A DNA stretch of 49,897 bases, from NCBI GenBank assembly GCA_945865885.1, contig CAMBEZ010000010.1, forward strand, positions 1 to 49,897. The letters are read 5' to 3'. This document shows positions 40,209 through 48,719 of this stretch, in pieces (positions within the stretch are counted from its first letter, which is position 1; each line of letters begins with the position of its first letter). The position numbers were made by a program, and so were the translations under genes. The notes below the pieces were generated by a model. It was given only the letters and a program-made list of their open reading frames with translations, did not search any database and was not told where the DNA came from. The DNA is from Owenweeksia hongkongensis DSM 17368. Lineage in GTDB: Bacteria > Bacteroidota > Bacteroidia > Flavobacteriales > Schleiferiaceae.

Positions 40209-40979
40209 TTATCCGTAGATGCGGTTGAGCAATCCCGCCAAGCGAATTCCCGCTTGCGCCAAGCGCAGGTGAGCGTCGTCCAAATAGTCGTACGAATAGC
40301 GGTAGCTCAAGCTGGTTTTGTCTTCGGTCGGATATAGGGTCTCGCGCAAAACACGGGATTCCAACGCCCAATCCCGGACGGTGGTGGCCTGCCATTGGCG
40401 AACCGTATCCGCTCCGTAGCGGTCCACAGCATTCGCCAACTCGGTGTAACTCAATCCGTAATCGTCGATCAGGTGCGTATCCCAAACGGTGTGTAGGTTG
40501 GTGCTTTGGCCGAACCATTTGACTTTGAAGTCATTACCTCCACGGTCTCCGGGTTGCCCCACGTGCAGCGGTTGGTGCAGGTCACCCACCAGGTGCACCA
40601 GCATCCGAAGCGCTTGCTTTTCATCGCCGTCGGTAAATTTTTTGGTTTCCAATTCCACCAGCAAACGTTCTAGCGTGCCAATGATGTCGCCTTCCTTGGG
40701 GCGCATGGAATCCGCATAGCTGCACCCGTTGCACACCGTACAGTAGTGCCACGCGTCCATGTGTTTTTTCTCTGGGTTGGACTTGATGAAGTCCATCCAC
40801 GTGGAAGAGAGCGCCAAGGACTCGTCCCCCAGTACCGATGCCACTCGTTTTTGGGCTTTGGGCGTCAAGTGCTTCCAAGCAACTTCACCCACAACCCGGT
40901 GGCCCAACTGGCCCCAACCCAAAGCGGTGCCGGTGCTCCAAAACAAAACCACTACCAGAGCAAGAAGACGTGTTTTCAT
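40209..40979 (-). CDS. S1/P1-type nuclease, secreted
   Basis: A zinc-dependent single-strand nuclease. 256 residues from ATG 40979. The signal peptide ends at Gly21, so the mature protein begins with Trp22 (WGQLGHRVVGEVA), which in this family supplies the N-terminal zinc ligand. Other ligands are in HMDAWHY, LVHLVGDLHQPLHVG and NLHTVWDTHLI. A cysteine cluster (Cys80, 83, 86: CTVCNGC) follows the HMDAWHY motif. Its box is GACCTTTG, 4 nt upstream of the start. Confidence 0.9.
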   Translation of the reverse strand: MKTRLLALVVVLFWSTGTALGWGQLGHRVVGEVAWKHLTPKAQKRVASVLGDESLALSSTWMDFIKSNPEKKHMDAWHYCTVCNGCSYADSMRPKEGDIIGTLERLLVELETKKFTDGDEKQALRMLVHLVGDLHQPLHVGQPGDRGGNDFKVKWFGQSTNLHTVWDTHLIDDYGLSYTELANAVDRYGADTVRQWQATTVRDWALESRVLRETLYPTEDKTSLSYRYSYDYLDDAHLRLAQAGIRLAGLLNRIYG

Positions 40980-40983
40980 GCCG

Positions 40984-41012
40984 CAAAGGTCGGCATTTGG
41001 GCCGTATCTTCG
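40984..41012. promoter_or_regulatory. Divergent promoters of the S1/P1 nuclease and the acetyltransferase
   Basis: CAAAGGTC (40984-40991; minus GACCTTTG) and TATCTTCG (41005-41012) face outward around 13 bp. Each is one base from TAnnTTTG and each lies exactly 4 nt from its start codon (40979 and 41017). Confidence 0.5.
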
Positions 41013-41016
41013 GACC

Positions 41017-41601
41017 ATGGATTTCGATTCGGTATTTGTTCATCCCACAGCCGTCGTTGACGACGGAGCAGCGTTGGGAGCAGGCACGAAGGTTTGGCAT
41101 TTTTCCCACATCATGCCTCAGGCGGTTTTGGGTGAGAATTGCAACATCGGTCAGAATGTAGTGGTTTCTCCCGGAGTGCATTTGGGGAATAACGTTAAGG
41201 TTCAAAACAACGTATCCTTGTATACGGGCGTTGTCTGCGACGACGACGTCTTCTTGGGGCCTTCTTGTGTTTTCACCAACGTAACCAACCCGCGCAGCGC
41301 GGTAAACCGTCGGGACCAATACGCGAAAACGCGTGTGGGTAAAGGTGCGAGCATTGGGGCCAACGCCACCATCGTTTGCGGGCACGACATCGGCTCCTAT
41401 GCGTTTATTGGTGCCGGCGCTGTGGTTACCAAGCACGTGCCGGATTACGCCTTGGTGTTGGGAAATCCCGCCCGTCAAGTGGGGTGGATGTCTGCCTACG
41501 GCCATCGATTGGATTTTGGGGCCGATTCCAAAGCCACGTGCCCGGAAAGCGGCGAAGTCTATGTACTTGAGGACAACCGGGTTTCCCCACTCCCTCGGTA
41601 A
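41017..41601 (+). CDS. Hexapeptide-repeat acyltransferase, WbpD/WlbB-like N-acetyltransferase
   Basis: 194 residues of left-handed beta-helix: repeated I/V-G-x-x hexads from VHPTAVVDDGAALGAGTKVW to GANATIVCGHDIGSYAFIGAGAVVTKHVPDYALVLGNPARQVGW. WHFSHI and FTNVTNPRSAVNRR match UDP-2-acetamido-3-amino-sugar N-acetyltransferases of O-antigen/capsule pathways. A short C-terminal tail carries TCPESGEVY. No other sugar gene is beside it. The start is 4 nt from TATCTTCG. Confidence 0.85.
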   Translation: MDFDSVFVHPTAVVDDGAALGAGTKVWHFSHIMPQAVLGENCNIGQNVVVSPGVHLGNNVKVQNNVSLYTGVVCDDDVFLGPSCVFTNVTNPRSAVNRRDQYAKTRVGKGASIGANATIVCGHDIGSYAFIGAGAVVTKHVPDYALVLGNPARQVGWMSAYGHRLDFGADSKATCPESGEVYVLEDNRVSPLPR

Positions 41602-41673
41602 TTTCCCCCTTCCCAAGCAATCCGTCAAAACAATTTATTACGTCCTTTCGTTCCTTAGAAAATTCTTCTCCCC

Positions 41674-42831
41674 ATGCAGTGGATCCACGAAACACCTGAA
41701 GCCGCAGAAACCCGCAAAATGGTTGCGGATTCCGCACGTGCTTTTGCCGAACAGCACATCCGACCGTTCGTTATGGAGTGGGACGAAGCGCAATTTTTCC
41801 CCAAGGAGGTTTTTCACGCCCTGGGGCAACAAGGATTCTTGGGTGTTTTGGTGCCTGAGGCGTACGGCGGTTCCGGTTTGAACTACCAATCGTACATCTC
41901 AGTGATCGACGAAATTTCCCAGGTGTGCGGTTCTATAGGATTGAGCGTGGCGGCCCACAACTCTTTGTGCACCGGCCACATTATGGCATTTGGTTCCGAA
42001 GAACAGAAAATGCGTTGGCTTCCCAAATTGGCTACGGGTGCGTGGATTGGCGCTTGGGGTTTAACGGAAACCGGCACCGGTTCCGACGCAGGCGGCATGC
42101 ACACCACAGCTGTTCGGGACGGCGATCATTGGGTTCTCAACGGCTCCAAAAACTTCATTACGCACGCCATTTCTGGGGACGTTGCCGTAGTCATCGTGCG
42201 CACTGGTGAGAAGGGCGATTCCCACGGCATGACAGCGTTCGTTGTGGAAAAAGGCACCCCCGGCTTCAGCTCGGGTAAAAAAGAGAACAAGTTGGGCATG
42301 CGTGCCTCCGAAACCGGCGGACTCTTTTTTGACCAATGCCGCATCCCGGATGCCAATCGCTTGGGCGAAGTAGGGGCTGGGTTCATCCAGTCCATGAAAA
42401 TACTGGACGGTGGCCGAATTTCGATTGCTGCGTTATCTATCGGTATTGCTAAAGGGGCCATGAATGCAGCGTTGCACTACAGCAAAGAACGCGAGCAGTT
42501 TGGCAAGAAAATTTCAGAATTTCAGGCCATCGCCTTCAAGTTGGCGGACATGGCCACAGAAATAGAGGCGTCGGAATTATTAACCCGCCACGCGGGCGCT
42601 TTAAAGGATGCTGGCCACAAAATGAGCAAAGAATCCGCCATGGCCAAACTGATGGCCTCCGAAGTTTGTGTTCGGGTAGCCAACGAGGGCATTCAGGTGC
42701 ACGGTGGATACGGATACACCAAGGACTATCCCGCAGAGAAATTTTACCGAGACGCCAAATTGTGCACCATTGGGGAAGGCACCTCAGAAATCCAGCGTTT
42801 GGTGATCTCCCGCACTTTATTGAAGGGCTGA
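41674..42831 (+). CDS. Acyl-CoA dehydrogenase
   Basis: A flavoenzyme of beta-oxidation or branched-chain catabolism. 385 residues. Support: [50 protein letters not shown] and the C-terminal [22 protein letters not shown], then [15 protein letters not shown]. The late GTSEIQ region fits short-chain/butyryl-type enzymes, but chain length cannot be assigned. Monocistronic by spacing. No recognisable -7 box precedes it. Confidence 0.94.
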   Translation: MQWIHETPEAAETRKMVADSARAFAEQHIRPFVMEWDEAQFFPKEVFHALGQQGFLGVLVPEAYGGSGLNYQSYISVIDEISQVCGSIGLSVAAHNSLCTGHIMAFGSEEQKMRWLPKLATGAWIGAWGLTETGTGSDAGGMHTTAVRDGDHWVLNGSKNFITHAISGDVAVVIVRTGEKGDSHGMTAFVVEKGTPGFSSGKKENKLGMRASETGGLFFDQCRIPDANRLGEVGAGFIQSMKILDGGRISIAALSIGIAKGAMNAALHYSKEREQFGKKISEFQAIAFKLADMATEIEASELLTRHAGALKDAGHKMSKESAMAKLMASEVCVRVANEGIQVHGGYGYTKDYPAEKFYRDAKLCTIGEGTSEIQRLVISRTLLKG

Positions 42832-42916
42832 AATCCGTTTACGCGTCCAGTTGACCCCTTGACGCAACCGCAGGCCGAGCGTACAAAAAAGCCTTGAACG
42901 GCCTGAACTCATGTGT

Positions 42917-42924
42917 TACATTTG
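42917..42924 (+). promoter_or_regulatory. -7 box (TACATTTG) for the giant T9SS protein
   Basis: A perfect TAnnTTTG followed by TGTCC and ATG 42930. A leaderless transcript is predicted. Confidence 0.6.
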
Positions 42925-42929
42925 TGTCC

Positions 42930-45900
42930 ATGAGAAAGTCTGTTCTTTTAGTTCTGGCGTTGCTGTTGCTCGCAGCACTTCCTACAAAGGCTTCCCACCT
43001 CATCGGCGGGGAAGTTACTTGGAGTTGTTTGACCACGGGTCCAAATGCCGGTAAAGTTGTTTTTCGCGTTGCAGTCTATCGCGAATGTGGTGGAATTCCG
43101 TTCAACGATGCTTCATTGTCCTTGACCTCAAACAGTCCAGCCGGAAATATTGTATGTTCCCGGATTGCTCCCGGTTTGAATGTTTCGCCCTCGTGCTACT
43201 CCGGACAGCAAGCCTGCGCAGGTCCATCGGCCAATGGCTCCATTGAGCAACACGTTTTCCAGTCTGCTCCGGTTGCCCTAAACGGCACACCGCCTGCAAC
43301 GGGTTGGACCTTTTACTACGAGAGTTGCTGCCGTCCGGATGGGTTGTTGAACATGCCGAATTCAGCGGGTCAGTCGTTCCGATTGCTTGCGGTTATGAAG
43401 CCGTTTTCCCCGGGTGGGGTTGGTACTCCAGCCCTGAACATGAATCCTTGTTACGATTCATCTCCCAGCTTTGCTGAAGCCCCGATTTCGGTTATTTGTT
43501 CCGGTTATACGTATACCTATTCCCACAACGCAGCCGATGCTGATTTGGACGAAATGGAGTACTCTTTAACCGCTCCATTGGGAACAAGCGGCACCCCAAT
43601 TTCTTCTACGGGAGGATACACGTGGACGTTGACCCCAGGTCCAGGCCCTTTTCCCTCCAGCCCTGCGATGCAGTTCAATACGGCTACGGGTAACATCACC
43701 ATTTCCCCTCAAATCGGTGGTGGGTATGCATCCTCGGTAAAAATTGAAACTCGTCGCTGCGGTCAAGTGATTGCGGAGGTTTATCGTGACATTCCTATTA
43801 TCATCCGCACGGGCTGTTTGCCTATTCCGCAAACAGGATCAGGGACTATTAATTTACCTCCCACGATTGTGGTACAGAATTACGCAGGTTTTGACTCGAT
43901 TAAACCGGTATATGCGGCCAACGGGTCAGTGGCCTATTGGAAGGTGAGCGTATTTGCCGGCGAGAAAGTTAAGTTTGGCTTGGTCGCCACCGAGACACAA
44001 CTGTTGCCAACCTTCGCGCCGCAATTGATCGATTGCAAACCTTTAGGGCAGCAATTGGGCTCACCGCTGAGCAGTACAACAACAGGTTGCTTGAATCCCC
44101 CGTGTGCCACCATCGTTGGTGCTTTGGGCCAAGGTGGTCTTGTCGGAATCCCAACCGTGAATAACGTTATTTTTGAATGGCAAACAGACTGTGGGCATTT
44201 AGCAACCACCGCCAATTCTTGCGGCCAGTTGTCCAACGTGTATCCTTTCCTGTTGCGCATGGCGGACAACTATTGTCCGGTTCCGGCCTCGCAAACGGTA
44301 AATGTTGTTGTTGAAGTGATGAATTCCATGCCGGACGCCCCGGATTTGACCAATTCCTGCGTGACGCGTTTGCCCAACGGTAAAAACCAAATCAATTGGT
44401 CCACCCCGGTGGATACCGGCCAAAACTTTGATGCGTATGTAGTATTCTACGGTACGAATGCAGCAACGCCCTTTGTTGCCGTGGATACCGTGCTTGGTTA
44501 CAACACCGCATTGTTCACCCACAACAATCCTGTTGCCGGTCAACCGGCTTACTACTTTATGCGCACGCTGGGCGGTTGTGGATTGAGCTCAGCTCCTTCG
44601 GATACGATTTCACTTGTTGAATTGGACGTAACCCCGTTCCCGCCCACCAATTCCTACGTGGCGCAGTTGTCCTGGAATTCTGGCCATACCGCTTCTGCAC
44701 CCACCTATGAGGTTTGGCGCCGAGGAACCACTTCTCCTTGGACCCAAATAGGAAGCACAACCTCATTAAACTACAACGACACGGTCAATTTGTGTGGCGA
44801 TTTGCTGCGTTACGAAATCCGAATAGGAGGCAGCTGCAATTCTACCCGGGACAGCGGTCAGTTTTCGGACCAAGTGAATACCGACGCCATGGCTTTGGAT
44901 TCGATAAGCGTTCAAGGAACAAATGCAGTTCTGTCTTGGACTCCGAGCAAGTCTGGCGATGTAGTAGATTACATTGTTCTAAAAGGAAATGGTGCTACCT
45001 GGACCCCCTTGGCTACCGTACCCGCGGCTCAGCCCATGCCTTATGTGGTTCCCGGCTTGGACCCCAATACGCAAATTGGTACGTACAAAGTGATTTCGGT
45101 TGACAGCTGTGGCAACCAAAGCAGTGATTTACTGGTACCCCACCACAACAACATGCTGTTGAACGAGAACATTGATCCGTGCGAGGGGATACTTCGGTTG
45201 ACTTGGAACGCGTACTTGGGCTGGCCCGGTGGTGTAGACAAGTACTTGGTGCTGGCCGACGTCACTCCTCCGGGAGCACCCACCCAAACGGGGGTTCTTT
45301 TGGCGACCTTACCGGGTAATTCCAATCCACAACCGGGGCAATTTGTAACCTACTCCTCTCGGGACGTTATTTCTGGGTACAGCTACTGCTACTACGTTCG
45401 GGCGGTGGACACTTCAGGAACGCTTCGTTCCACGTCCAACCAGAAGTGCATCAACGGGTTGGTGGTTCAACGTTCCCGTCTGTTGTATTTGGCACGCACG
45501 GCAGTTCGCACCGACAAAGCCATAGACATGGTGGTGTTTATTGACAAAGACGCCGACGTTGTCAACTTTGACGTGCAACGAGCCGACGAGCCGGGCATGC
45601 CGTTTATCTCACTGGGCAAGCTGCCGAAGCCTTCGGTAGGTCCTTGGGAGATTCGCTTTACTGACTTTACGGCGGATCCGGACAACCACCACTACGAGTA
45701 CCGCTTTGTAGCAACAGACTCCTGCGGGAATATCGATACAGCCTCCAACATAGGTACAAATATTATGGTGTCGGCCACACCCCAAGACAACTTGGTCAAC
45801 CGTGTGGTGTGGAACAGATACCGTGATTTTGGGGGTGTGGTAAAGGAATACCAAGTGTATCGGGCACAAACAGAGGCGGGTCCGTTCTCTTTGGCGGGCA

Positions 45901-46358
45901 CGGTTTTGGGCAAGGATACGGTGTACAACGACAACATCCGCAGTTTGGGTCCGGACGTTACGGGGATTTTCTGCTATCGGGTAGTGGCTGTGGAACAAAA
46001 CAACCCACTGGGTTTTGTTGATTTTGACGGTCTTCCCTTCCGCAGTATATCCAATATTGCTTGTGCGGAACATCTTCCCCGTATGTTCCTTCCAAATGCA
46101 TTCAACCCCGCGTCCAGTCAACCCGCCAATCGGGTATGGCGTCCAATAAACGTTTATGCGGAATCGGCCTCCTATTCTTTGGAAATTTTTGACCGATGGG
46201 GCAACAAAGTTTATACGTCAAACGACGAGAAGCAAGGTTGGGACGGCACCATCGATGGAGTAGATGCTCCCATGGGCGTTTATATGTACCGTTTGAAGTA
46301 TCGTTCGGTGCAGGAAGAGTTGAAAGATGTTCAAGGCAGTTTGACTTTGCTGCGCTGA
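42930..46358 (+). CDS. Large secreted protein with FN3-like repeats and type B T9SS C-terminal (CHU_C-like) domain
   Basis: 1142 residues from ATG 42930. A signal peptide (LLVLALLLLAALPTKA) is followed by SHLIGGEVTWSC, the N-terminal pattern seen on Bacteroidota gliding/adhesin-type proteins. From about residue 470 several FN3-like modules of 85-100 residues recur (for example VVQRSRLLYLARTAVRTDKA, then VVWNRYRDFGGVVKEYQVYR). The C-terminus, FLPNAFNPASSQ to LEIFDRWGNKVYTS and GVYMYRLKYRS, is the gliding-motility-associated (type B) sorting domain recognised by the type IX secretion system. Probably cell-surface. Monocistronic, with its own promoter and terminator. Confidence 0.9.
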   Translation: MRKSVLLVLALLLLAALPTKASHLIGGEVTWSCLTTGPNAGKVVFRVAVYRECGGIPFNDASLSLTSNSPAGNIVCSRIAPGLNVSPSCYSGQQACAGPSANGSIEQHVFQSAPVALNGTPPATGWTFYYESCCRPDGLLNMPNSAGQSFRLLAVMKPFSPGGVGTPALNMNPCYDSSPSFAEAPISVICSGYTYTYSHNAADADLDEMEYSLTAPLGTSGTPISSTGGYTWTLTPGPGPFPSSPAMQFNTATGNITISPQIGGGYASSVKIETRRCGQVIAEVYRDIPIIIRTGCLPIPQTGSGTINLPPTIVVQNYAGFDSIKPVYAANGSVAYWKVSVFAGEKVKFGLVATETQLLPTFAPQLIDCKPLGQQLGSPLSSTTTGCLNPPCATIVGALGQGGLVGIPTVNNVIFEWQTDCGHLATTANSCGQLSNVYPFLLRMADNYCPVPASQTVNVVVEVMNSMPDAPDLTNSCVTRLPNGKNQINWSTPVDTGQNFDAYVVFYGTNAATPFVAVDTVLGYNTALFTHNNPVAGQPAYYFMRTLGGCGLSSAPSDTISLVELDVTPFPPTNSYVAQLSWNSGHTASAPTYEVWRRGTTSPWTQIGSTTSLNYNDTVNLCGDLLRYEIRIGGSCNSTRDSGQFSDQVNTDAMALDSISVQGTNAVLSWTPSKSGDVVDYIVLKGNGATWTPLATVPAAQPMPYVVPGLDPNTQIGTYKVISVDSCGNQSSDLLVPHHNNMLLNENIDPCEGILRLTWNAYLGWPGGVDKYLVLADVTPPGAPTQTGVLLATLPGNSNPQPGQFVTYSSRDVISGYSYCYYVRAVDTSGTLRSTSNQKCINGLVVQRSRLLYLARTAVRTDKAIDMVVFIDKDADVVNFDVQRADEPGMPFISLGKLPKPSVGPWEIRFTDFTADPDNHHYEYRFVATDSCGNIDTASNIGTNIMVSATPQDNLVNRVVWNRYRDFGGVVKEYQVYRAQTEAGPFSLAGTVLGKDTVYNDNIRSLGPDVTGIFCYRVVAVEQNNPLGFVDFDGLPFRSISNIACAEHLPRMFLPNAFNPASSQPANRVWRPINVYAESASYSLEIFDRWGNKVYTSNDEKQGWDGTIDGVDAPMGVYMYRLKYRSVQEELKDVQGSLTLLR

Positions 46359-46388
46359 GGTTGATTGCTGTACAAGTATAGATAATGA

Positions 46389-46416
46389 AGGGCTGCCCAA
46401 AAAGGCGGCCCTTTTT
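46389..46416 (+). terminator. Terminator after the T9SS protein
   Basis: A nine-pair stem (46389-46397 with 46404-46412, one G-T pair), loop CAAAAA and a T run to 46416. Confidence 0.85.
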
Positions 46417-46420
46417 CTGT

Positions 46421-46428
46421 TATCTTTG
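46421..46428 (+). promoter_or_regulatory. -7 box (TATCTTTG) for guaB
   Basis: A perfect TAnnTTTG five bases after the preceding terminator, with a 22-nt leader to ATG 46451. An in-frame ATG at 46430 is too close to the box to be on the transcript. Confidence 0.6.
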
Positions 46429-46450
46429 CATGCAATTCAAAAGAATTGCT

Positions 46451-47923
46451 ATGATACGCTCCTCCGAAAAAGTTATTGGCGAATACCTGACGTACGACGA
46501 CGTATTGTTGGTTCCCGCGTATTCTGAAATTTTGCCACGCGACGTTCGAATCAGTTCGCGGTTTACGCGAAACATTATGCTCAACACGCCTATTGTGAGC
46601 GCGGCGATGGATACGGTTACGGAGTCCACCATGGCGATTGCCATAGCGCAAGAAGGGGGTATTGGCGTCTTGCACAAGAACATGACCGCCGAACAGCAAG
46701 CGGTGGAAGTACGCAAAGTAAAACGGGCGGAGAGCGGAATGATTTTGGACCCGGTGACTTTGCGCGCAGGAGCCACCATCGCCGAAGCCAAGAAATTGAT
46801 GTCTGAGTACCGCATTGGTGGAATCCCAGTGGTAAACCAAAAGGGAATTTTAGAAGGCATTGTGACCAACCGCGATTTGCGTTTTGAGACGAACGACGAC
46901 AAATTGGTGGGCGAGATCATGACCAAGTCCAATTTGATTACGGGCAAGGAGAACACCACTTTGGAGCAGGCAGAAATCATTCTGCAGAACAACAAAGTGG
47001 AGAAGTTGCCGGTGGTGAAGGCCGACGGTACCCTGGTGGGGCTGATCACGTACCGAGACATTTCCAAGAAAAAGAACAAACCCAACGCCAACAAAGACGC
47101 CTACGGCCGTCTGCGCGTGGCCGCAGCCGTTGGCGTGACGGGAGACGTTGTGGACCGGGTCACGGCCTTGGTGGAAGCCAATGTGGATGCGGTCATCATT
47201 GATACGGCGCACGGCCACACCAAGGGTGTGGTAGATGCTCTGAAGGCCGTAAAGGCCAAGTTTCCCCATCTGGACGTCGTGGTGGGCAACATTGCCACGG
47301 CGGAGGCGGCGCGGTACTTGGTGGAGGCTGGAGCGGACGCCGTCAAAGTGGGCATCGGACCGGGTTCCATTTGCACCACCCGAATCATTGCGGGGGTGGG
47401 CGTGCCGCAGTTGTCTGCGGTAATGGAAGTAGCCGCAGCGATTGCAGGAAGCGGCGTTCCCGTCATTGCCGACGGTGGCATTCGCTACACGGGCGATATT
47501 GTCAAGGCCATTGCTGCCGGGGCGGACTCCGTCATGTTGGGGTCTTTGTTTGCGGGCACCTTGGAAGCGCCAGGTGAAAGCATTATTTTGGACGGTCGTC
47601 GGTTTAAGTCTTACCGCGGCATGGGCTCTATTGAAGCCATGCAGGCCGGATCCAAAGACCGGTACTTCCAAGACGTGGAAGACGACATCAAGAAATTGGT
47701 TCCGGAAGGAATTGTGGGCCGCGTTCCTTACAAAGGCGAAGTGGCCGAAGTCATGTACCAGTTCATTGGCGGTTTGCGCGCCGGAATGGGGTACTGCGGG
47801 GCGAAAGACGTTGAGTCCCTAAAGAAGAACGGTCGATTTGTGCGCATCACCACGGCAGGCGCGGCAGAAAGTCATCCGCACGACGTCACCATTACGCGCG
47901 AAGCACCGAATTACAGCCGGTAA
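46451..47923 (+). CDS. guaB: IMP dehydrogenase
   Basis: Oxidises IMP to XMP, the step before GuaA. 490 residues. [33 protein letters not shown], two CBS motifs (about 95-215), the catalytic cysteine in [35 protein letters not shown] and the flap GRVPYKGEV are all present. The start is ATG 46451; ATG 46430 is excluded by the promoter position. It is immediately next to, and convergent with, the gene at 47924. Confidence 0.97.
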   Translation: MIRSSEKVIGEYLTYDDVLLVPAYSEILPRDVRISSRFTRNIMLNTPIVSAAMDTVTESTMAIAIAQEGGIGVLHKNMTAEQQAVEVRKVKRAESGMILDPVTLRAGATIAEAKKLMSEYRIGGIPVVNQKGILEGIVTNRDLRFETNDDKLVGEIMTKSNLITGKENTTLEQAEIILQNNKVEKLPVVKADGTLVGLITYRDISKKKNKPNANKDAYGRLRVAAAVGVTGDVVDRVTALVEANVDAVIIDTAHGHTKGVVDALKAVKAKFPHLDVVVGNIATAEAARYLVEAGADAVKVGIGPGSICTTRIIAGVGVPQLSAVMEVAAAIAGSGVPVIADGGIRYTGDIVKAIAAGADSVMLGSLFAGTLEAPGESIILDGRRFKSYRGMGSIEAMQAGSKDRYFQDVEDDIKKLVPEGIVGRVPYKGEVAEVMYQFIGGLRAGMGYCGAKDVESLKKNGRFVRITTAGAAESHPHDVTITREAPNYSR

Positions 47924-48670
47924 TCAATCCAACGATTCTGCGGGCTGTTCCTCCACCGCGTCAAACTCAGCGTAGCAGGCCAACAGACTTTCCAACAGCT
48001 GGTAGTCTGTGGAGGCGTCGATTTGCGAACGATTGAGCCGACAGTAGAGTAGGAACTGCTCTACTTTTTCGCCTTCCAGCCCAGTCAACTCAAAGAGAGC
48101 GGACCGATTTCTACTTTGGTTCAGGCGCTCGCGGTAGGATTCCGCGGCCAAAAGCGTCCGCAACTCGCGGAGCTGACGCGGTCGGTTCCCAAACATTTCG
48201 TAGAAAAAATCGATGGGGTTGGCCAGGGTAGGCACACTAGACTGTGGCGTTCGAATGAGCTCGCCGCTGGGCCTCGCGGGCGGCTTTACGTCCATGGGAA
48301 CCGGTTGGTTCATGGTGATTCGGTAGCCTTTGACCGGTGCCTCGTTCAACAACAAATTTTGCGGTTTGAGCAACACCACTAGGCTGTCCGGTGCTCCGGG
48401 AGGAACTACGTACCGCAGGTACGAAAACAGAGGCAGGGAAAACACCAGGGTATCTCCCGGTTGCGCGGTCAGGGAGAAACGACCGGATCTGTTGGTGCGA
48501 ACCCCTTGCTCGCTGCGAACGTTGACCACGGCAACCGAGGGCAAGCGCATGTTTGTTTTTTCCTCCAACACAACCCCGTACACCACGTTGGTTTGCGCCC
48601 CCAACTCCGCACTGCCCAGCAACAGGAAAAAGAGTGACCAAAAGGAAAAGTTCCGAATGCTGTGTGCCAT
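47924..48670 (-). CDS. Carboxypeptidase-regulatory-like domain protein, exported (paralogue of 10948-11601)
   Basis: 248 residues from ATG 48670. A signal peptide (FSFWSLFFLLLGSAELGAQ), then a CarboxypepD_reg-like domain (about 28-115: VVYGVVLEEKTNMRLPSVAV, TNRSGRFSLTAQPGDTLVFS), then a helical tail with TLANPIDFFYEMFGNRPRQ and a conserved-looking basic/leucine-rich end. It shares layout with the protein coupled to the TonB receptor but is about 30 residues longer at the C-terminus and stands alone. Longer upstream starts would overlap the divergent ABC-F gene. Function unknown. Confidence 0.78.
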   Translation of the reverse strand: MAHSIRNFSFWSLFFLLLGSAELGAQTNVVYGVVLEEKTNMRLPSVAVVNVRSEQGVRTNRSGRFSLTAQPGDTLVFSLPLFSYLRYVVPPGAPDSLVVLLKPQNLLLNEAPVKGYRITMNQPVPMDVKPPARPSGELIRTPQSSVPTLANPIDFFYEMFGNRPRQLRELRTLLAAESYRERLNQSRNRSALFELTGLEGEKVEQFLLYCRLNRSQIDASTDYQLLESLLACYAEFDAVEEQPAESLD

Positions 48671-48719
48671 AGCTTCCGCAAAGAAACGCGATATTTGCAA
48701 TCTGAAAGAATATAGAGCC

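Noticed and set aside
46430-46450. Upstream start codon for guaB at 46430
   Set aside because: Only one base follows the TATCTTTG box before this ATG, so it would lie at or before the transcription start; the enzyme's conserved N-terminus begins at 46451.
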